From assembly GCF_009498035.1 (NCBI RefSeq), contig NZ_CP034550.1, positions 7,192,001-7,256,000 on the forward strand: DNA of 64,000 bases. The letters are read 5' to 3'. Within the stretch, counting starts at the first letter, position 1. The number at the start of each line of letters is the position of its first letter. The position numbers were made by a program, and so were the translations under genes. The notes below the pieces were generated by a model. It saw only the letters and a program-made list of their open reading frames with translations, was not told the origin of the DNA and did not search any database. The DNA is from Saccharothrix syringae. Lineage in GTDB: Bacteria; Actinomycetota; Actinomycetes; Mycobacteriales; Pseudonocardiaceae. Of the stretch, positions 33,113-40,915 are shown piece after piece.

Positions 33113-36100
33113 ATGTCAAAGGGTACGAGACGATTACTGGTCGCGTTGGCGGTCGGGGTGGTGGTCGTGCCGCACGCGTTCCAGCCCTCGGGGGCGGAGC
33201 ACCAGGCGCACCGGCACGTCGCGGTCACCGCCGACGCGATGGTGCCGACCGCCACCGCCCTGCCGCGCACCGGCTGGGCGGTCACCGCGAGCGGCGAGGA
33301 GACCACCGGCGAGGACGGCCGGGCCGCGAACGCGCTCGACGGCGACCCGTCGACGTTCTGGCACAGCCCGTGGACGACACCGGCGCCGCTGCCGCAGTGG
33401 ATCACCGTCGACATGCGGGAGACGCGGCGGGTGTCGGGCCTGTCCTACACCCCGCGCCCCGGCGGCGGCAACGGCACCGTCGGGCGCTACGAGATCCACC
33501 TGAGCACCGACGGCACCACCTGGGGCGAGCCGGTCGCCACCGGCACCGCGGCCGACGACGCCTCGGTCAAGACGCTCGCCTTCGCCGTCGCGCCCGCCCG
33601 GTACGTGCGGCTGACGGCGCTGACCGAGGCGGGCGGGCGCGGTCCCTGGGCGACCGCCGCCGAGATCGGCCTGCTGGGCGACCCGGGGGCGCCCGCGCCG
33701 ACCGCGCGGCTCCCGCGCACGGGGTGGACCGCGACCGCGAGCGACCAGGAGACCACGTCGGCGGGCAACGTGGCGGCGAACGTGCTCGACGGCGACCCGG
33801 CCACCCTGTGGCACAGCCGCTACAACCCGCAGACCGCGCTGCCGCACTGGATCACGCTGGACCTGGGGCGGCCGACCGCGGTCGGCGGCCTGCTGTACCG
33901 GCCCCGGCAGGACGAGGCCAACGGGCGGATCGGCGAGTACCGGGTGACCGTGTCCGACGACGGCACGACCTTCACCGACACCGTGTCGACCGGCGCGTGG
34001 TCGGACCTCGGACAGGTGCGGCACGCCCTGTTCACCCGCACCGCCACCACCCGGTACGTGCGGCTGACCGCGCTCACCGAGGCGGGCGGGCGCGGGCCGT
34101 GGACGTCGGCGGCCGAGATCGACCTGCTCGGCCCGCTGCCCGACGCCCAGCCGCCGCTGCCCCGGGCCGGCTGGACCGCCGCCGCGAGCACGGCGGACGC
34201 CGGCCACGCACCGGCCTCGCTGCTCGACGGCGACACCGGCACCCACTGGCGCACCGCCGGCGACACCGCGCCCGCGCACACCTTCACCGTCGACCTCCAG
34301 CGCGAGCAGGAAATCTCGGCGATCGTGGTGACCCCGCGGGCCGACTCGGCCGACGGGCGGATCGGCGCCTACTCCGTGTCGGTCGGCACGGACGGTACCG
34401 ACGGCACCGACGGCACCGCGTTCGGCGCGCCGGTCGCGACCGGCACCTGGACCGACGACGGCACGCCCAAGACCGCGGTGCTCGACGGCCGCCCGCGGGC
34501 CCGCCACGTGCGGGTGACCGTGACCTCGGAGGCCGGTGGGCGCGGGCCGTGGGCGTCGGCGGCGGAGTTCCACGCCTACGGGCCGGGCCCGGCGGCCGGC
34601 CCGAGCGGGCCGCTGGACCGGACCGGCTGGGTGGCCACCGCCTCCGACGAGGAGACCTCCGGCGAGAACGGCCGGGCGGCCAACGTGCTCGACGGCTCGG
34701 CCGAGACCCTGTGGCACTCCAAGTGGACGTCGCCCGCGGTCGCGCTGCCGCACTGGATCACCGTGGACACCGGGCGCGCCCAGGCCGTGTCCGGCATCTC
34801 GGTGCGGACCCGGTCGGACAGCCCCAACGGGCGCATCGGGCAGTACCGCGTGCAGGTGAGTTCGGACGGCACCTCGTTCGGGCCGCCGGTGGCCGAGGGG
34901 ACGTGGCCGGACACCGCGGGCGTGCACACGGCCGCGTTCGCCACGCCGGTGGAGACCCGGTACGTGCGGCTGACCGCGTTGACCGAGGCGGGCGGGCGCG
35001 GGCCGTGGACGTCGGCGGCCGAGGTCGACCTGCTGGGGCCGACCGATCCCAGCGCGGTGGGCGCGTGGGGCCCGGTGACCGGGTTCCCGATCGTGCCGGT
35101 CGCCTCCGCGCTGCTGCCCAACAACAAGCTGCTCACGTGGTCGGCCTACGCGGCCGACAACTTCGGCGGCAGCAACGGCTACACCCAGACCGCCGTCATG
35201 GACCTCACCACCGGGCAGGTCACCCAGCGCCGGGTCGACAACACCGGGCACGACATGTTCTGCCCCGGAACGTCCGTGCTGCCCGACGGGCGGGTGCTGG
35301 TCACCGGCGGCAGCAACGCGGCCGAGACGAGCATCTACGACCCGGTCGCCGACACCTGGACCGACGCCGCCGACATGGCGATCCCGCGCGGTTACCAGGG
35401 GCAGACCACCCTGTCCACGGGCGAGGCGTTCACCGTGGGCGGGTCGTGGAGCGGCGGTGAGGGCGGCAAGACCGCCGAGGTGTACTCGCCCGCGTCCAAC
35501 AGCTGGCGGGTGCTGCCGGGCGTGCGGCCGGAGCCGTTCCTGACCGCCGACCCGCGGGGCGTCTACCGGGCCGACAACCACGCGTGGCTGTTCGCGGTCG
35601 GCGGCGGCCGGGTGTTCCACGCCGGCCCGAGCAGGCAGATGCACTGGGTGGGCACGACCGGTGCGGGCTCGGTGACCGACGCGGGCCCCCGCGGCGACAG
35701 CGCCGACGCCATGAACGGCAACGCGGTGATGTACGACGTCGGGAAGATCCTCACCGTGGGCGGGGCCACCGCGTACCAGGACGTCGACGCCACCAACCGC
35801 GCCCACACCATCGACATCACCGGCGCCGCGCCGGTCGTGCGGCGGGTGTCCGACATGGCCTTCGCCCGCGCGTTCGCCAACAGCGTGGTCCTGCCCGACG
35901 GCAAGGTGGTCGTCATCGGCGGCCAGGGCCACCCGGTGCCGTTCAGCGACCGCACGGCCGTGCTCACCCCGGAGCTGTGGGACCCGGCCACCGGCCGCTT
36001 CACCCGGCTGGCGCCCATGGCCGTGCCGCGGACCTACCACAGCGTGGCCAACCTGCTGCCCGACGGGCGCGTGTTCTCCGGCGGCGGCGGGCTCTGCGGC

Positions 36101-36466
36101 TCCTGCTCCACCAACCACGCCGACGGCCAGGTCCTCACCCCGCCCTACCTGCTCAACCCCGACGGCACCCCGCGGCCGCGGCCGGTCGTCACCGCGAGCC
36201 CGGCGCGGGCGGGCCACGGCACCGGCTTCACCGTGACCACCGACCGGGCGGTCACCCGGTTCGCGCTGGTGCGCACCAGCTCGGTGACCCACTCGGTGGA
36301 CAACGACCAGCGCCGGATACCGCTGGTGCCGCAGGTGGTCACGGCCACGTCCTACCGGCTCGCGGTGCCCGCCGACCCCGGGGTCGCCCTGCCGGGGACG
36401 TACCTGCTGTTCGCCCTCGACCAGAACGGCGTTCCGAGCGTGGGCAAGCACATCAGGATCGGGTGA
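33113..36466 (+). CDS. galactose-oxidase-type copper radical oxidase with four discoidin domains
   Basis: 1117-residue secreted oxidase. After a signal peptide come four homologous F5/8 type C (discoidin/CBM32-like) domains, about residues 48-190, 198-340, 345-485 and 497-640. Each begins LP/LDRTGW(x)A(T/A)AS, has 'LDGD...(L/F)WHS/HWR', and ends with RYVRLTALTEAGGRGPW(T/A)SAAEI-like. Then follows the Kelch propeller and C-terminal beta domain of galactose oxidase with every radical-copper residue: Cys717 (HDMFCPG) for cross-linking to Tyr761 (RGYQGQ), stacking Trp779 (GGSWSGG), axial Tyr975 and His976 (TYHSVANLLPDG), and His1060 (VTHSVDN). It should oxidise primary alcohols or sugars to aldehydes with H2O2 release, bound to polysaccharide or cell wall. 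The ATG has GGGGAGGGG upstream. Confidence 0.95.
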   Translation: MSKGTRRLLVALAVGVVVVPHAFQPSGAEHQAHRHVAVTADAMVPTATALPRTGWAVTASGEETTGEDGRAANALDGDPSTFWHSPWTTPAPLPQWITVDMRETRRVSGLSYTPRPGGGNGTVGRYEIHLSTDGTTWGEPVATGTAADDASVKTLAFAVAPARYVRLTALTEAGGRGPWATAAEIGLLGDPGAPAPTARLPRTGWTATASDQETTSAGNVAANVLDGDPATLWHSRYNPQTALPHWITLDLGRPTAVGGLLYRPRQDEANGRIGEYRVTVSDDGTTFTDTVSTGAWSDLGQVRHALFTRTATTRYVRLTALTEAGGRGPWTSAAEIDLLGPLPDAQPPLPRAGWTAAASTADAGHAPASLLDGDTGTHWRTAGDTAPAHTFTVDLQREQEISAIVVTPRADSADGRIGAYSVSVGTDGTDGTDGTAFGAPVATGTWTDDGTPKTAVLDGRPRARHVRVTVTSEAGGRGPWASAAEFHAYGPGPAAGPSGPLDRTGWVATASDEETSGENGRAANVLDGSAETLWHSKWTSPAVALPHWITVDTGRAQAVSGISVRTRSDSPNGRIGQYRVQVSSDGTSFGPPVAEGTWPDTAGVHTAAFATPVETRYVRLTALTEAGGRGPWTSAAEVDLLGPTDPSAVGAWGPVTGFPIVPVASALLPNNKLLTWSAYAADNFGGSNGYTQTAVMDLTTGQVTQRRVDNTGHDMFCPGTSVLPDGRVLVTGGSNAAETSIYDPVADTWTDAADMAIPRGYQGQTTLSTGEAFTVGGSWSGGEGGKTAEVYSPASNSWRVLPGVRPEPFLTADPRGVYRADNHAWLFAVGGGRVFHAGPSRQMHWVGTTGAGSVTDAGPRGDSADAMNGNAVMYDVGKILTVGGATAYQDVDATNRAHTIDITGAAPVVRRVSDMAFARAFANSVVLPDGKVVVIGGQGHPVPFSDRTAVLTPELWDPATGRFTRLAPMAVPRTYHSVANLLPDGRVFSGGGGLCGSCSTNHADGQVLTPPYLLNPDGTPRPRPVVTASPARAGHGTGFTVTTDRAVTRFALVRTSSVTHSVDNDQRRIPLVPQVVTATSYRLAVPADPGVALPGTYLLFALDQNGVPSVGKHIRIG

Positions 36467-36607
36467 ACCCTTGTTCCGTTGTGGCGCAAGGGTGGTCGCT
36501 CACCTGCGTTGGAGCGGGTGCGCGTTCCGCCGGCGGGACAAAGGACTTCCACCCCGTCCGGTGAAGGGCGAGACTCGTCCGCATCCCGTGACGTGACCGC
36601 CGTCGAC

Positions 36608-36640
36608 GCGGTCCCGGGCGGCTTGGTTGCCCGGGACCGC
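36608..36640. terminator. hairpin between galactose oxidase and subtilase genes
   Basis: A perfect 12-bp stem, GCGGTCCCGGGC (36608-36619) with GCCCGGGACCGC (36629-36640), and a 9-nt loop. It lies 142 bp after the oxidase stop and 46 bp before the protease start, so it could terminate the first transcript or act in the leader of the second. The rest of 36467-36685 shows nothing else clear. Confidence 0.5.
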
Positions 36641-36685
36641 GGCGGTGCCGTCTGTCCGGGGGGCGATCTGACGAGGGGGAAACCG

Positions 36686-38386
36686 TTGAAGAGAAGGTCC
36701 TTGCCCGTGGTGCTGGTGTTGCTGGCCTCGGGGCTGGCGGCGGTGCCGACGCAGGCTGCGGCCCAGGCGCTGATCGGGTACACGGTGCTCGTCGAGTCCG
36801 GTGCGAACCGCGACGCGGCGATCGCGGCCATCAGGGCGGCCGGCGGTACCGTGGTCAAGCAGAACACCGCTGTCGGCACGGTGACCGCGCGGGCGCCGGA
36901 GAGCGGGTTCATCGAGCAGGTCACGGCGTCGGACGCGGTGTTCGGTGCGGCGCGTGACTTCACCGTGGAGGAGACCACGGCGGAGGCGTCGGGTTCGGGT
37001 TCGTCGGGTTCGGTTTCGGGTTCGGTTTCGGCGGGTTCGGTTTCGGGTTCGGCGGGTTCGGGTTCGGTGCAGGGGGTGGAGCCGGATCCGTTGGAGGACC
37101 AGCAGTGGGGTCTGCGGATGGTGCGCGCGGACCTCGCCCGGGACAAGCAGCTCGGCAGCGGGGGCGTGTACGTCGGCGTGCTGGACAGCGGCATCGACGG
37201 CAGCCACCCGGACCTGTCGGCGCGGCTCGACCGGTCGTTGTCGCGCAACTTCACCCGTGACATCCCGTTGGTGGACGGGCCCTGCGAGGTCAAGGGTTGC
37301 GTCGACCCCGTCGACGTGGACGACGACGGGCACGGCACGCACGTGGCGGGCATCATCGCCGCCTCCGCCAACGGTTTCGGCACGGCGGGGGTCGCGCCCC
37401 GGGTCACGCTGGTCAACCTGCGGGCCCAGCAGGACAGCGGCTACCAGTTCCTGCAGCCGACCGTCGACGCGCTCACCTACGGCGCCGACATCGGCCTCGA
37501 CGTGATCAACATGTCGTTCTTCCTCGACCCGTGGCGCTACAACTGCTCGGCGAACCCCAACGACACGCCGGCGGAGCAGATCGAGCAGCGCACGACCGTG
37601 GCCACCATGCAGCGCGCCCTGGACTACGCGTACGGCAAGGGGGTGACGCTGGTCAGCTCGATGGGCAACAACCACGAGGATCTGGGCAAGCCGCGGACCG
37701 ACACCGGCAGCCCGGACTTCCCGCCGGACGGTGAGCGCGCGCGGCCGATCGACAACGAGACGTGCCTGAAGGTGCCCGCGGAGTCCGAGCACGTGCTGGG
37801 CGTCACCGCGCTCGGGCCTTCGCAGGCCAAGTCCGACCGGTCGGACTACGGGGTCGAGCGGATCGACCTGTCCGCGCCGGGCGGGTACTTCAAGGACTAC
37901 TTCGGGACGCCCTGGTACGAGACCAAGGAGAACCGGATCCTGTCCACGTACCCGCGCAGCGCTTCGCTGGCCAAGGGGTTCATCGACGCCGACGACAACG
38001 TGACGCCGCTGGGGGTGCAGAACCACCTGGTGAAGCACTGCGTTGGTGGCACGTGTGCGTTCTACGCCTTCGCGGACGGGACGTCCATGGCGTCGCCTCA
38101 CGTGGCGGGGGTCGCGGCGTTGACGGTCAGCCAGTACGGGACGGCCGACCCGGCTCGGCCGGGGACGCTCACCATGTCGCCGGCGCGGGTGGAGCGGATC
38201 CTCAAGGGGACGGCGCACAAGGTTCCCTGTCCGTCGCCGCGGACGGTGTCCTACGAGCAGACCGGCCGTACGCCGGAGTGGAACGCCACCTGTGAGGGTG
38301 ACCTGAACTTCAACGGGTTCTACGGTCACGGCATCGTGGACGCTTACCACGCGGTTACCCGTGGTGGGGAGTTCCCGGGGGTCTGA
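36686..38386 (+). CDS. secreted S8 subtilisin-like serine protease
   Basis: 566 residues starting at TTG 36686, chosen because GAGGGGG lies six bases upstream and it gives a good signal peptide (KRRSLPVVLVLLASGLAAVPTQAAA). An inhibitor-I9-like propeptide (GYTVLVESGANRDAAIAAIRAAGG) precedes a Gly/Ser/Val linker (about residues 105-130, from GGTTCGG-type DNA repeats). The catalytic domain has Asp167 (GVLDSGIDG), His216 (DDGHGTHVAG) and Ser467 (DGTSMASPHVAG); the oxyanion Asn is in SSMGNNHED. It contains two or three large insertions with Cys pairs (DGPCEVKGCV, KHCVGGTC), likely disulfides. Compared with the 1243-residue protease on the other side of the galactose oxidase gene it lacks the long C-terminal region. 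Role: extracellular protein degradation or processing. Confidence 0.92.
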   Translation: MKRRSLPVVLVLLASGLAAVPTQAAAQALIGYTVLVESGANRDAAIAAIRAAGGTVVKQNTAVGTVTARAPESGFIEQVTASDAVFGAARDFTVEETTAEASGSGSSGSVSGSVSAGSVSGSAGSGSVQGVEPDPLEDQQWGLRMVRADLARDKQLGSGGVYVGVLDSGIDGSHPDLSARLDRSLSRNFTRDIPLVDGPCEVKGCVDPVDVDDDGHGTHVAGIIAASANGFGTAGVAPRVTLVNLRAQQDSGYQFLQPTVDALTYGADIGLDVINMSFFLDPWRYNCSANPNDTPAEQIEQRTTVATMQRALDYAYGKGVTLVSSMGNNHEDLGKPRTDTGSPDFPPDGERARPIDNETCLKVPAESEHVLGVTALGPSQAKSDRSDYGVERIDLSAPGGYFKDYFGTPWYETKENRILSTYPRSASLAKGFIDADDNVTPLGVQNHLVKHCVGGTCAFYAFADGTSMASPHVAGVAALTVSQYGTADPARPGTLTMSPARVERILKGTAHKVPCPSPRTVSYEQTGRTPEWNATCEGDLNFNGFYGHGIVDAYHAVTRGGEFPGV

Positions 38387-38391
38387 GCGTG

Positions 38392-38441
38392 GAGGACCCT
38401 CGGGCTCGGTCGCGTTGGTGCGGGCTTGTCCGGGGGTCCTC
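38392..38441. terminator. terminator hairpin after the second subtilase gene
   Basis: Arms GAGGACCCTCGG (38392-38403) and CCGGGGGTCCTC (38430-38441) pair over 12 positions with one G-U, six bases after the stop codon. The loop is 26 nt and G-rich; there is no U-tract. Confidence 0.55.
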
Positions 38442-38577
38442 TGCTGGGCCGGGTTCGTGTCATCGGCGGTCAGCCTTCGCGGCCTCTTGGGCTTGGTGGG
38501 GGGTTGTGAGCAGTTGATGCTCTCGGGTGTTCACGGGCGGGCGCTCGCCGCTGGGCAGGCCGCCGGGGGAAAAGCGG

Positions 38578-38700
38578 GCTCGTGCCCTCCCGCATGGCCT
38601 GCCGGAGGCAACCACCCTTGTCAAGGGCCCCGCGAAAAGCGTGCGGGACCCTTGACAAGCGCGGTAGGGCTGCGCCCAGGCCATACGGGAGACCACGAGC
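38578..38700. repeat. 123-bp imperfect palindrome
   Basis: Outer arms GCTCGTGcc/CTCCCGcATGGCCTG (from 38578) and their complement ending at 38700 pair with three mismatches over 24 bp. The inner arms CTTGTCAAGGG-C-CCCGC and GCGGG-A-CCCTTGACAAG pair over 17 bp with one mismatch around a loop GAAAAGCGT; between these lies a less well-paired segment. Flanking fragments also mirror each other weakly (TGGGGGGTTG near 38496 and CAACCCCCCA near 38700). It has no coding sign. It is too long for an ordinary terminator and looks like a dispersed hairpin element (MITE/REP-like), but I see only one copy in this window. Confidence 0.75.
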
Positions 38701-38753
38701 AACCCCCCAGTGAACGAACACGCCACTCCCGTACGTGGTCACGCTCCCACCAG

Positions 38754-39017
38754 CGAGTCATGCACTGAGGTCGCGCGAGTCATGCGTTGAAGTCGGGCGA
38801 GTCATGCGTTGGGCGCCGGCGAGTCATGCGTTGAAGTCGGGCGAGTCATGCACTTGGGTCGCGCGTGTCATGCGTTGGCGCCGGGCGTGTCATGCGTCCA
38901 GGCCGCGCGTGTCCTCCAGTCAGGCACCGCGTGTCCTCCGGTCGGACACCGCGAGTCGAACGTTCAGGACCGTCGTGTCGAACGTTCAGGGCCCCCGAGT
39001 TCTACGTTCGGGGCGCC
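38754..39017 (+). repeat. 22-bp degenerate tandem array, 12 copies
   Basis: Twelve consecutive units of exactly 22 bp run from 38754 to 39017 without a gap. Each starts CG(A/T)GT(C/T). Early copies read like CGAGTCATGCGTTGAAGTCGGG (copies 2 and 4 are identical), middle copies drift to CGTGTCCTCC(A/G)GTC(A/G)G(G/A)CACCG, and late copies to CG(A/T)GTCGAACGTTCAGG. The period never slips although the unit sequence changes progressively. Because 22 is not a multiple of 3, all three plus frames stay open with a 22-residue super-period; I take these as artefacts. There are no spacers, so it is not a CRISPR array. It ends 52 bp before the start of the glyoxalase-fold gene. Confidence 0.95.
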
Positions 39018-39054
39018 GACCCGTTCCGGGCTGATCACGAAGTGAGCCGCGCTC

Positions 39055-39060
39055 TACTAG
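39055..39060 (+). promoter_or_regulatory. candidate -10 box for the VOC gene (near-leaderless)
   Basis: TACTAG (39055-39060) lies 9 bases before the ATG at 39070. A start point 6-9 bases downstream would put transcription at or next to the start codon, as in leaderless actinomycete mRNAs; consistent with this, no ribosome-binding site precedes the ATG. Confidence 0.4.
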
Positions 39061-39069
39061 GGTGGGCCC

Positions 39070-39504
39070 ATGGCGTCGATCAAGAAGGTTCAGGTCACCT
39101 TTGACTGCGCGGAGCCCGAGCGCGTCGCCCGGTTCTGGTGCGAGGTGCTGGGGTACGTGGTTCCTCCGGCGCCGGAGGGGTTTGCGACTTGGGACGACTT
39201 CAACCGGTCGTTGCCGGTTGAGCGGCAGGGGGCGGCGTTCGCCTGCGTTGATCCTTCAGGGGTGGGGCCTCGGTTGTTCTTCCAGCGGGTTCCCGAGGGG
39301 AAGGTGGTCAAGAACCGGGTGCACCTCGACGTTCGGGTGGGTACCGGGTTGGTGGGTGAGGAGCGGCTTGCCGCGCTTGAGGCCGAGTGCGAGCGGTTGG
39401 TTGCGCTTGGTGGGGTGCGGGTGCGGTTGTTGCGCGCTGATGGTTACGACGAGTCGTGCTTGGTCATGCAGGATGTTGAGGGCAACGAGTTCTGCCTCGA
39501 CTGA
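39070..39504 (+). CDS. VOC (glyoxalase/bleomycin-resistance fold) family protein
   Basis: 144 residues. KKVQVTFDCAEPERVARFWCEVLGYVV is the standard first beta-alpha unit of actinobacterial glyoxalase-like (Glyoxalase_6-type) proteins. RLFFQRVPEGKVVKNRVHLDVRV supplies the second half with a metal-type His (VHLDV), and the end MQDVEGNEFCLD carries the final metal-type Glu. Substrates of this subgroup are unknown; typical guesses are detoxification or antibiotic binding. Its third codon positions are less G/C-biased than the neighbours' (many GTT, TTG and CTT), which hints at a different history. It sits alone between the tandem array and the convergent SARP gene. Confidence 0.88.
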   Translation: MASIKKVQVTFDCAEPERVARFWCEVLGYVVPPAPEGFATWDDFNRSLPVERQGAAFACVDPSGVGPRLFFQRVPEGKVVKNRVHLDVRVGTGLVGEERLAALEAECERLVALGGVRVRLLRADGYDESCLVMQDVEGNEFCLD

Positions 39505-39742
39505 GCGGTGCGTCTTGCGGCCGCGTTGCCGGGGCGCGTTCGGACGGTGCTCGCGGCGCTGTCGAAATCTGGCAGCTCCGGTGCCACGTCGTTCGGGAGC
39601 CAGGTGGTGGTGAGTCCCGGTAGGACCGTTGCGGGCGCGTTCATGCCCATGCCACCGGGGAAACCGGCAGTGAGGGCCGTAATCCGCTTGCCCTGGACGC
39701 GTGGTGCGGGTGCACTGCCGGCCGGGCACCCGTTGCTGACGC

Positions 39743-40516
39743 CTACCTGGGCACCGCGGCGAGCAGGTCGTCCTCCAGCCTGACGTCGGCGGTGAGGATG
39801 TCGCGCTGCAGCTCGACCAGCCGGGCCGAGGGCTCCACGCCCAGTTCCTGCACCAGGGTCTGGCGCAGCGTGGCGAACGCGTCCAGCGCCTGCCAGCGCC
39901 GGCCGGAGCGGAACAGCGAGACCATGTACCGGGCGCACAGGTCCTCGTTCATCGGGTGCGACGCGGTCAGCGCGGCCAGCTCGCCGAGCAGGCTGTGGTG
40001 GCGGCCCACCCGCATCTCCTCGTCGATGCGGTTCTCCACCACGCTGAGCCTGCTCTCCTCCAGCCGCGTCACCTCGATCGCCAGCGGCGCGCCCGTCGGC
40101 ACGTCCACCAGCGCCCGGCCGCGCCACACGTCGAGCGCGCCGCGCAGCAGCCGGGCCGCGGACTCGTGGTCGCCCGCCTCGCCGGCGCGCCTGCCCGCCC
40201 TGGCCAGCCGCTCGAACTCGTGCACGTCGACGGCCTCGGGGGGCACGTCCAGCAGGTAGCCGCCGAAGCGGGTGGTCAGCACCTCGCGGGCGTCGCCGAG
40301 TGCCCGGCGCAGCTGCATGACGTAGGTTTGCAAGGTGGTGCGCGCGCTGCGCGGCGGCCGGTCGCCCCACAGCTCCTCGACCAGCGTCGGCGCGGGCACG
40401 ACCTGGCCCGCGCGCAGCGTGAGGAAGGCGAAGAGCTGGCGCGGCTTCGCCGCCGACGGCAGTGCCGGGCGGCCGTCCCTGGTGACCTCCAGCGGGCCCA
40501 AGACCTTGATCTGCAC
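39743..40516 (-). CDS. small SARP (BTAD) transcriptional activator 1
   Basis: 257 residues with the SARP layout: an OmpR-like winged-helix DNA-binding domain (KVLGPLEVTRDGRPALPSAAKPRQLFAFLTLRAGQVV...LVEELWGDRPPRSARTTLQTYVMQLRRALG) followed by a bacterial transcriptional activation domain (VDVHEFERLARAGRRAGEAGDHESAARLLRGALDVWRG...). No NB-ARC or TPR part follows. It is closely similar to the SARP at 47011-47793. SARPs bind direct heptamer repeats overlapping -35 regions and activate biosynthetic operons. This one faces away from the RiPP precursor operon across a 221-bp region, so both probably share control sites. GTG 40516 is chosen because GGAGGAGG lies upstream. Confidence 0.93.
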   Translation of the reverse strand: MQIKVLGPLEVTRDGRPALPSAAKPRQLFAFLTLRAGQVVPAPTLVEELWGDRPPRSARTTLQTYVMQLRRALGDAREVLTTRFGGYLLDVPPEAVDVHEFERLARAGRRAGEAGDHESAARLLRGALDVWRGRALVDVPTGAPLAIEVTRLEESRLSVVENRIDEEMRVGRHHSLLGELAALTASHPMNEDLCARYMVSLFRSGRRWQALDAFATLRQTLVQELGVEPSARLVELQRDILTADVRLEDDLLAAVPR

Positions 40517-40737
40517 GCCTTGCCTCCTCCGGACGTGACCCCCGATGTCGAGCCACCAGTCCACCGCACCACGGGCGGAAAAGGCAGTGCTCCTACCACG
40601 ATCGGCGCGTGAAGTCATCCGCCGGGGCACATGAGAAGTTCATGTTTGGGCGCGTTAAGACGTAACTACCGGAGGTGCCGGGGCGCCGGCCAAAATCCCT
40701 CTCAACGCTCCACCGACCGGCTGACTAGGAGAAACAG
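40517..40737. promoter_or_regulatory. divergent control region of SARP 1 and the RiPP operon
   Basis: This 221-bp region separates two divergent starts. It has an A+T-richer stretch (40629-40665) with CATGA-GAAGT-TCATG (inverted CATGA/TCATG) and GTTCATG and GTTAAGA heptamer-like elements spaced 16 bp apart, followed by a TAACTA-like -10 candidate (about 40662). A SARP site here would be logical, but the heptamer spacing does not fit the usual 11- or 22-bp rule well. The precursor ribosome-binding site is AGGAGAAACAG directly before its ATG. Confidence 0.35.
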
Positions 40738-40899
40738 ATGTCCTCCACCTCCACCTCCGTCCCGGTGACCACCGCCGACGACAGCGACCTGGTGATCTAC
40801 GAGTTCGACCGCACGTCCGGCGGGGCCACCCTGGACTTCCTGGGGTTCTCCGTCCACACCGTGGTGGGCGTCGGCGACATGTCGGCCGTCGCGGCCTGA
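40738..40899 (+). CDS. candidate RiPP (azol(in)e/TOMM-type) precursor peptide, Cys-free
   Basis: 53 residues with a strong ribosome-binding site (AGGAGAAACAG). It begins with a Ser/Thr-rich stretch (MSSTSTSVPVTT), then an acidic segment DDSDLVIYEFDRTSGG that resembles a leader for recognition by an RRE domain, then ATLDFLGFSVHTVVGVGDM and a small-residue end SAVAA. It is placed 16 bp before the cyclodehydratase gene on the same strand, as precursor genes usually are. There is no Cys, so any azole/azoline would have to come from Ser or Thr; the C-terminal half offers only Ser38, Thr41 and Ser49. Leader/core boundary unknown. That it is translated is well supported; that it is the modified substrate is inference from position. 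Confidence 0.75.
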   Translation: MSSTSTSVPVTTADDSDLVIYEFDRTSGGATLDFLGFSVHTVVGVGDMSAVAA

Positions 40900-40915
40900 A
40901 GACGGGAGCGGGGCC

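Noticed and set aside
38754..39017. Tandem array as a CRISPR.
   Set aside because: Units abut directly with no spacers, they diverge progressively, and no cas gene is present.
38735..39104. Three overlapping plus-strand frames of 78-99 codons across the 22-bp array, looking like a repeat protein.
   Set aside because: All three frames are open at once with the same 22-residue periodicity, as expected from a 22-bp repeat without stops; there is no ribosome-binding site or codon bias.
39444..39650. A 68-codon minus-strand frame after SARP 1 (starting MGMNAPATVLPGL) as a second RiPP precursor.
   Set aside because: There is no ribosome-binding site, it overlaps the 3' end of the VOC gene, and its end reads as low-quality basic sequence; it is not supported without conservation data.
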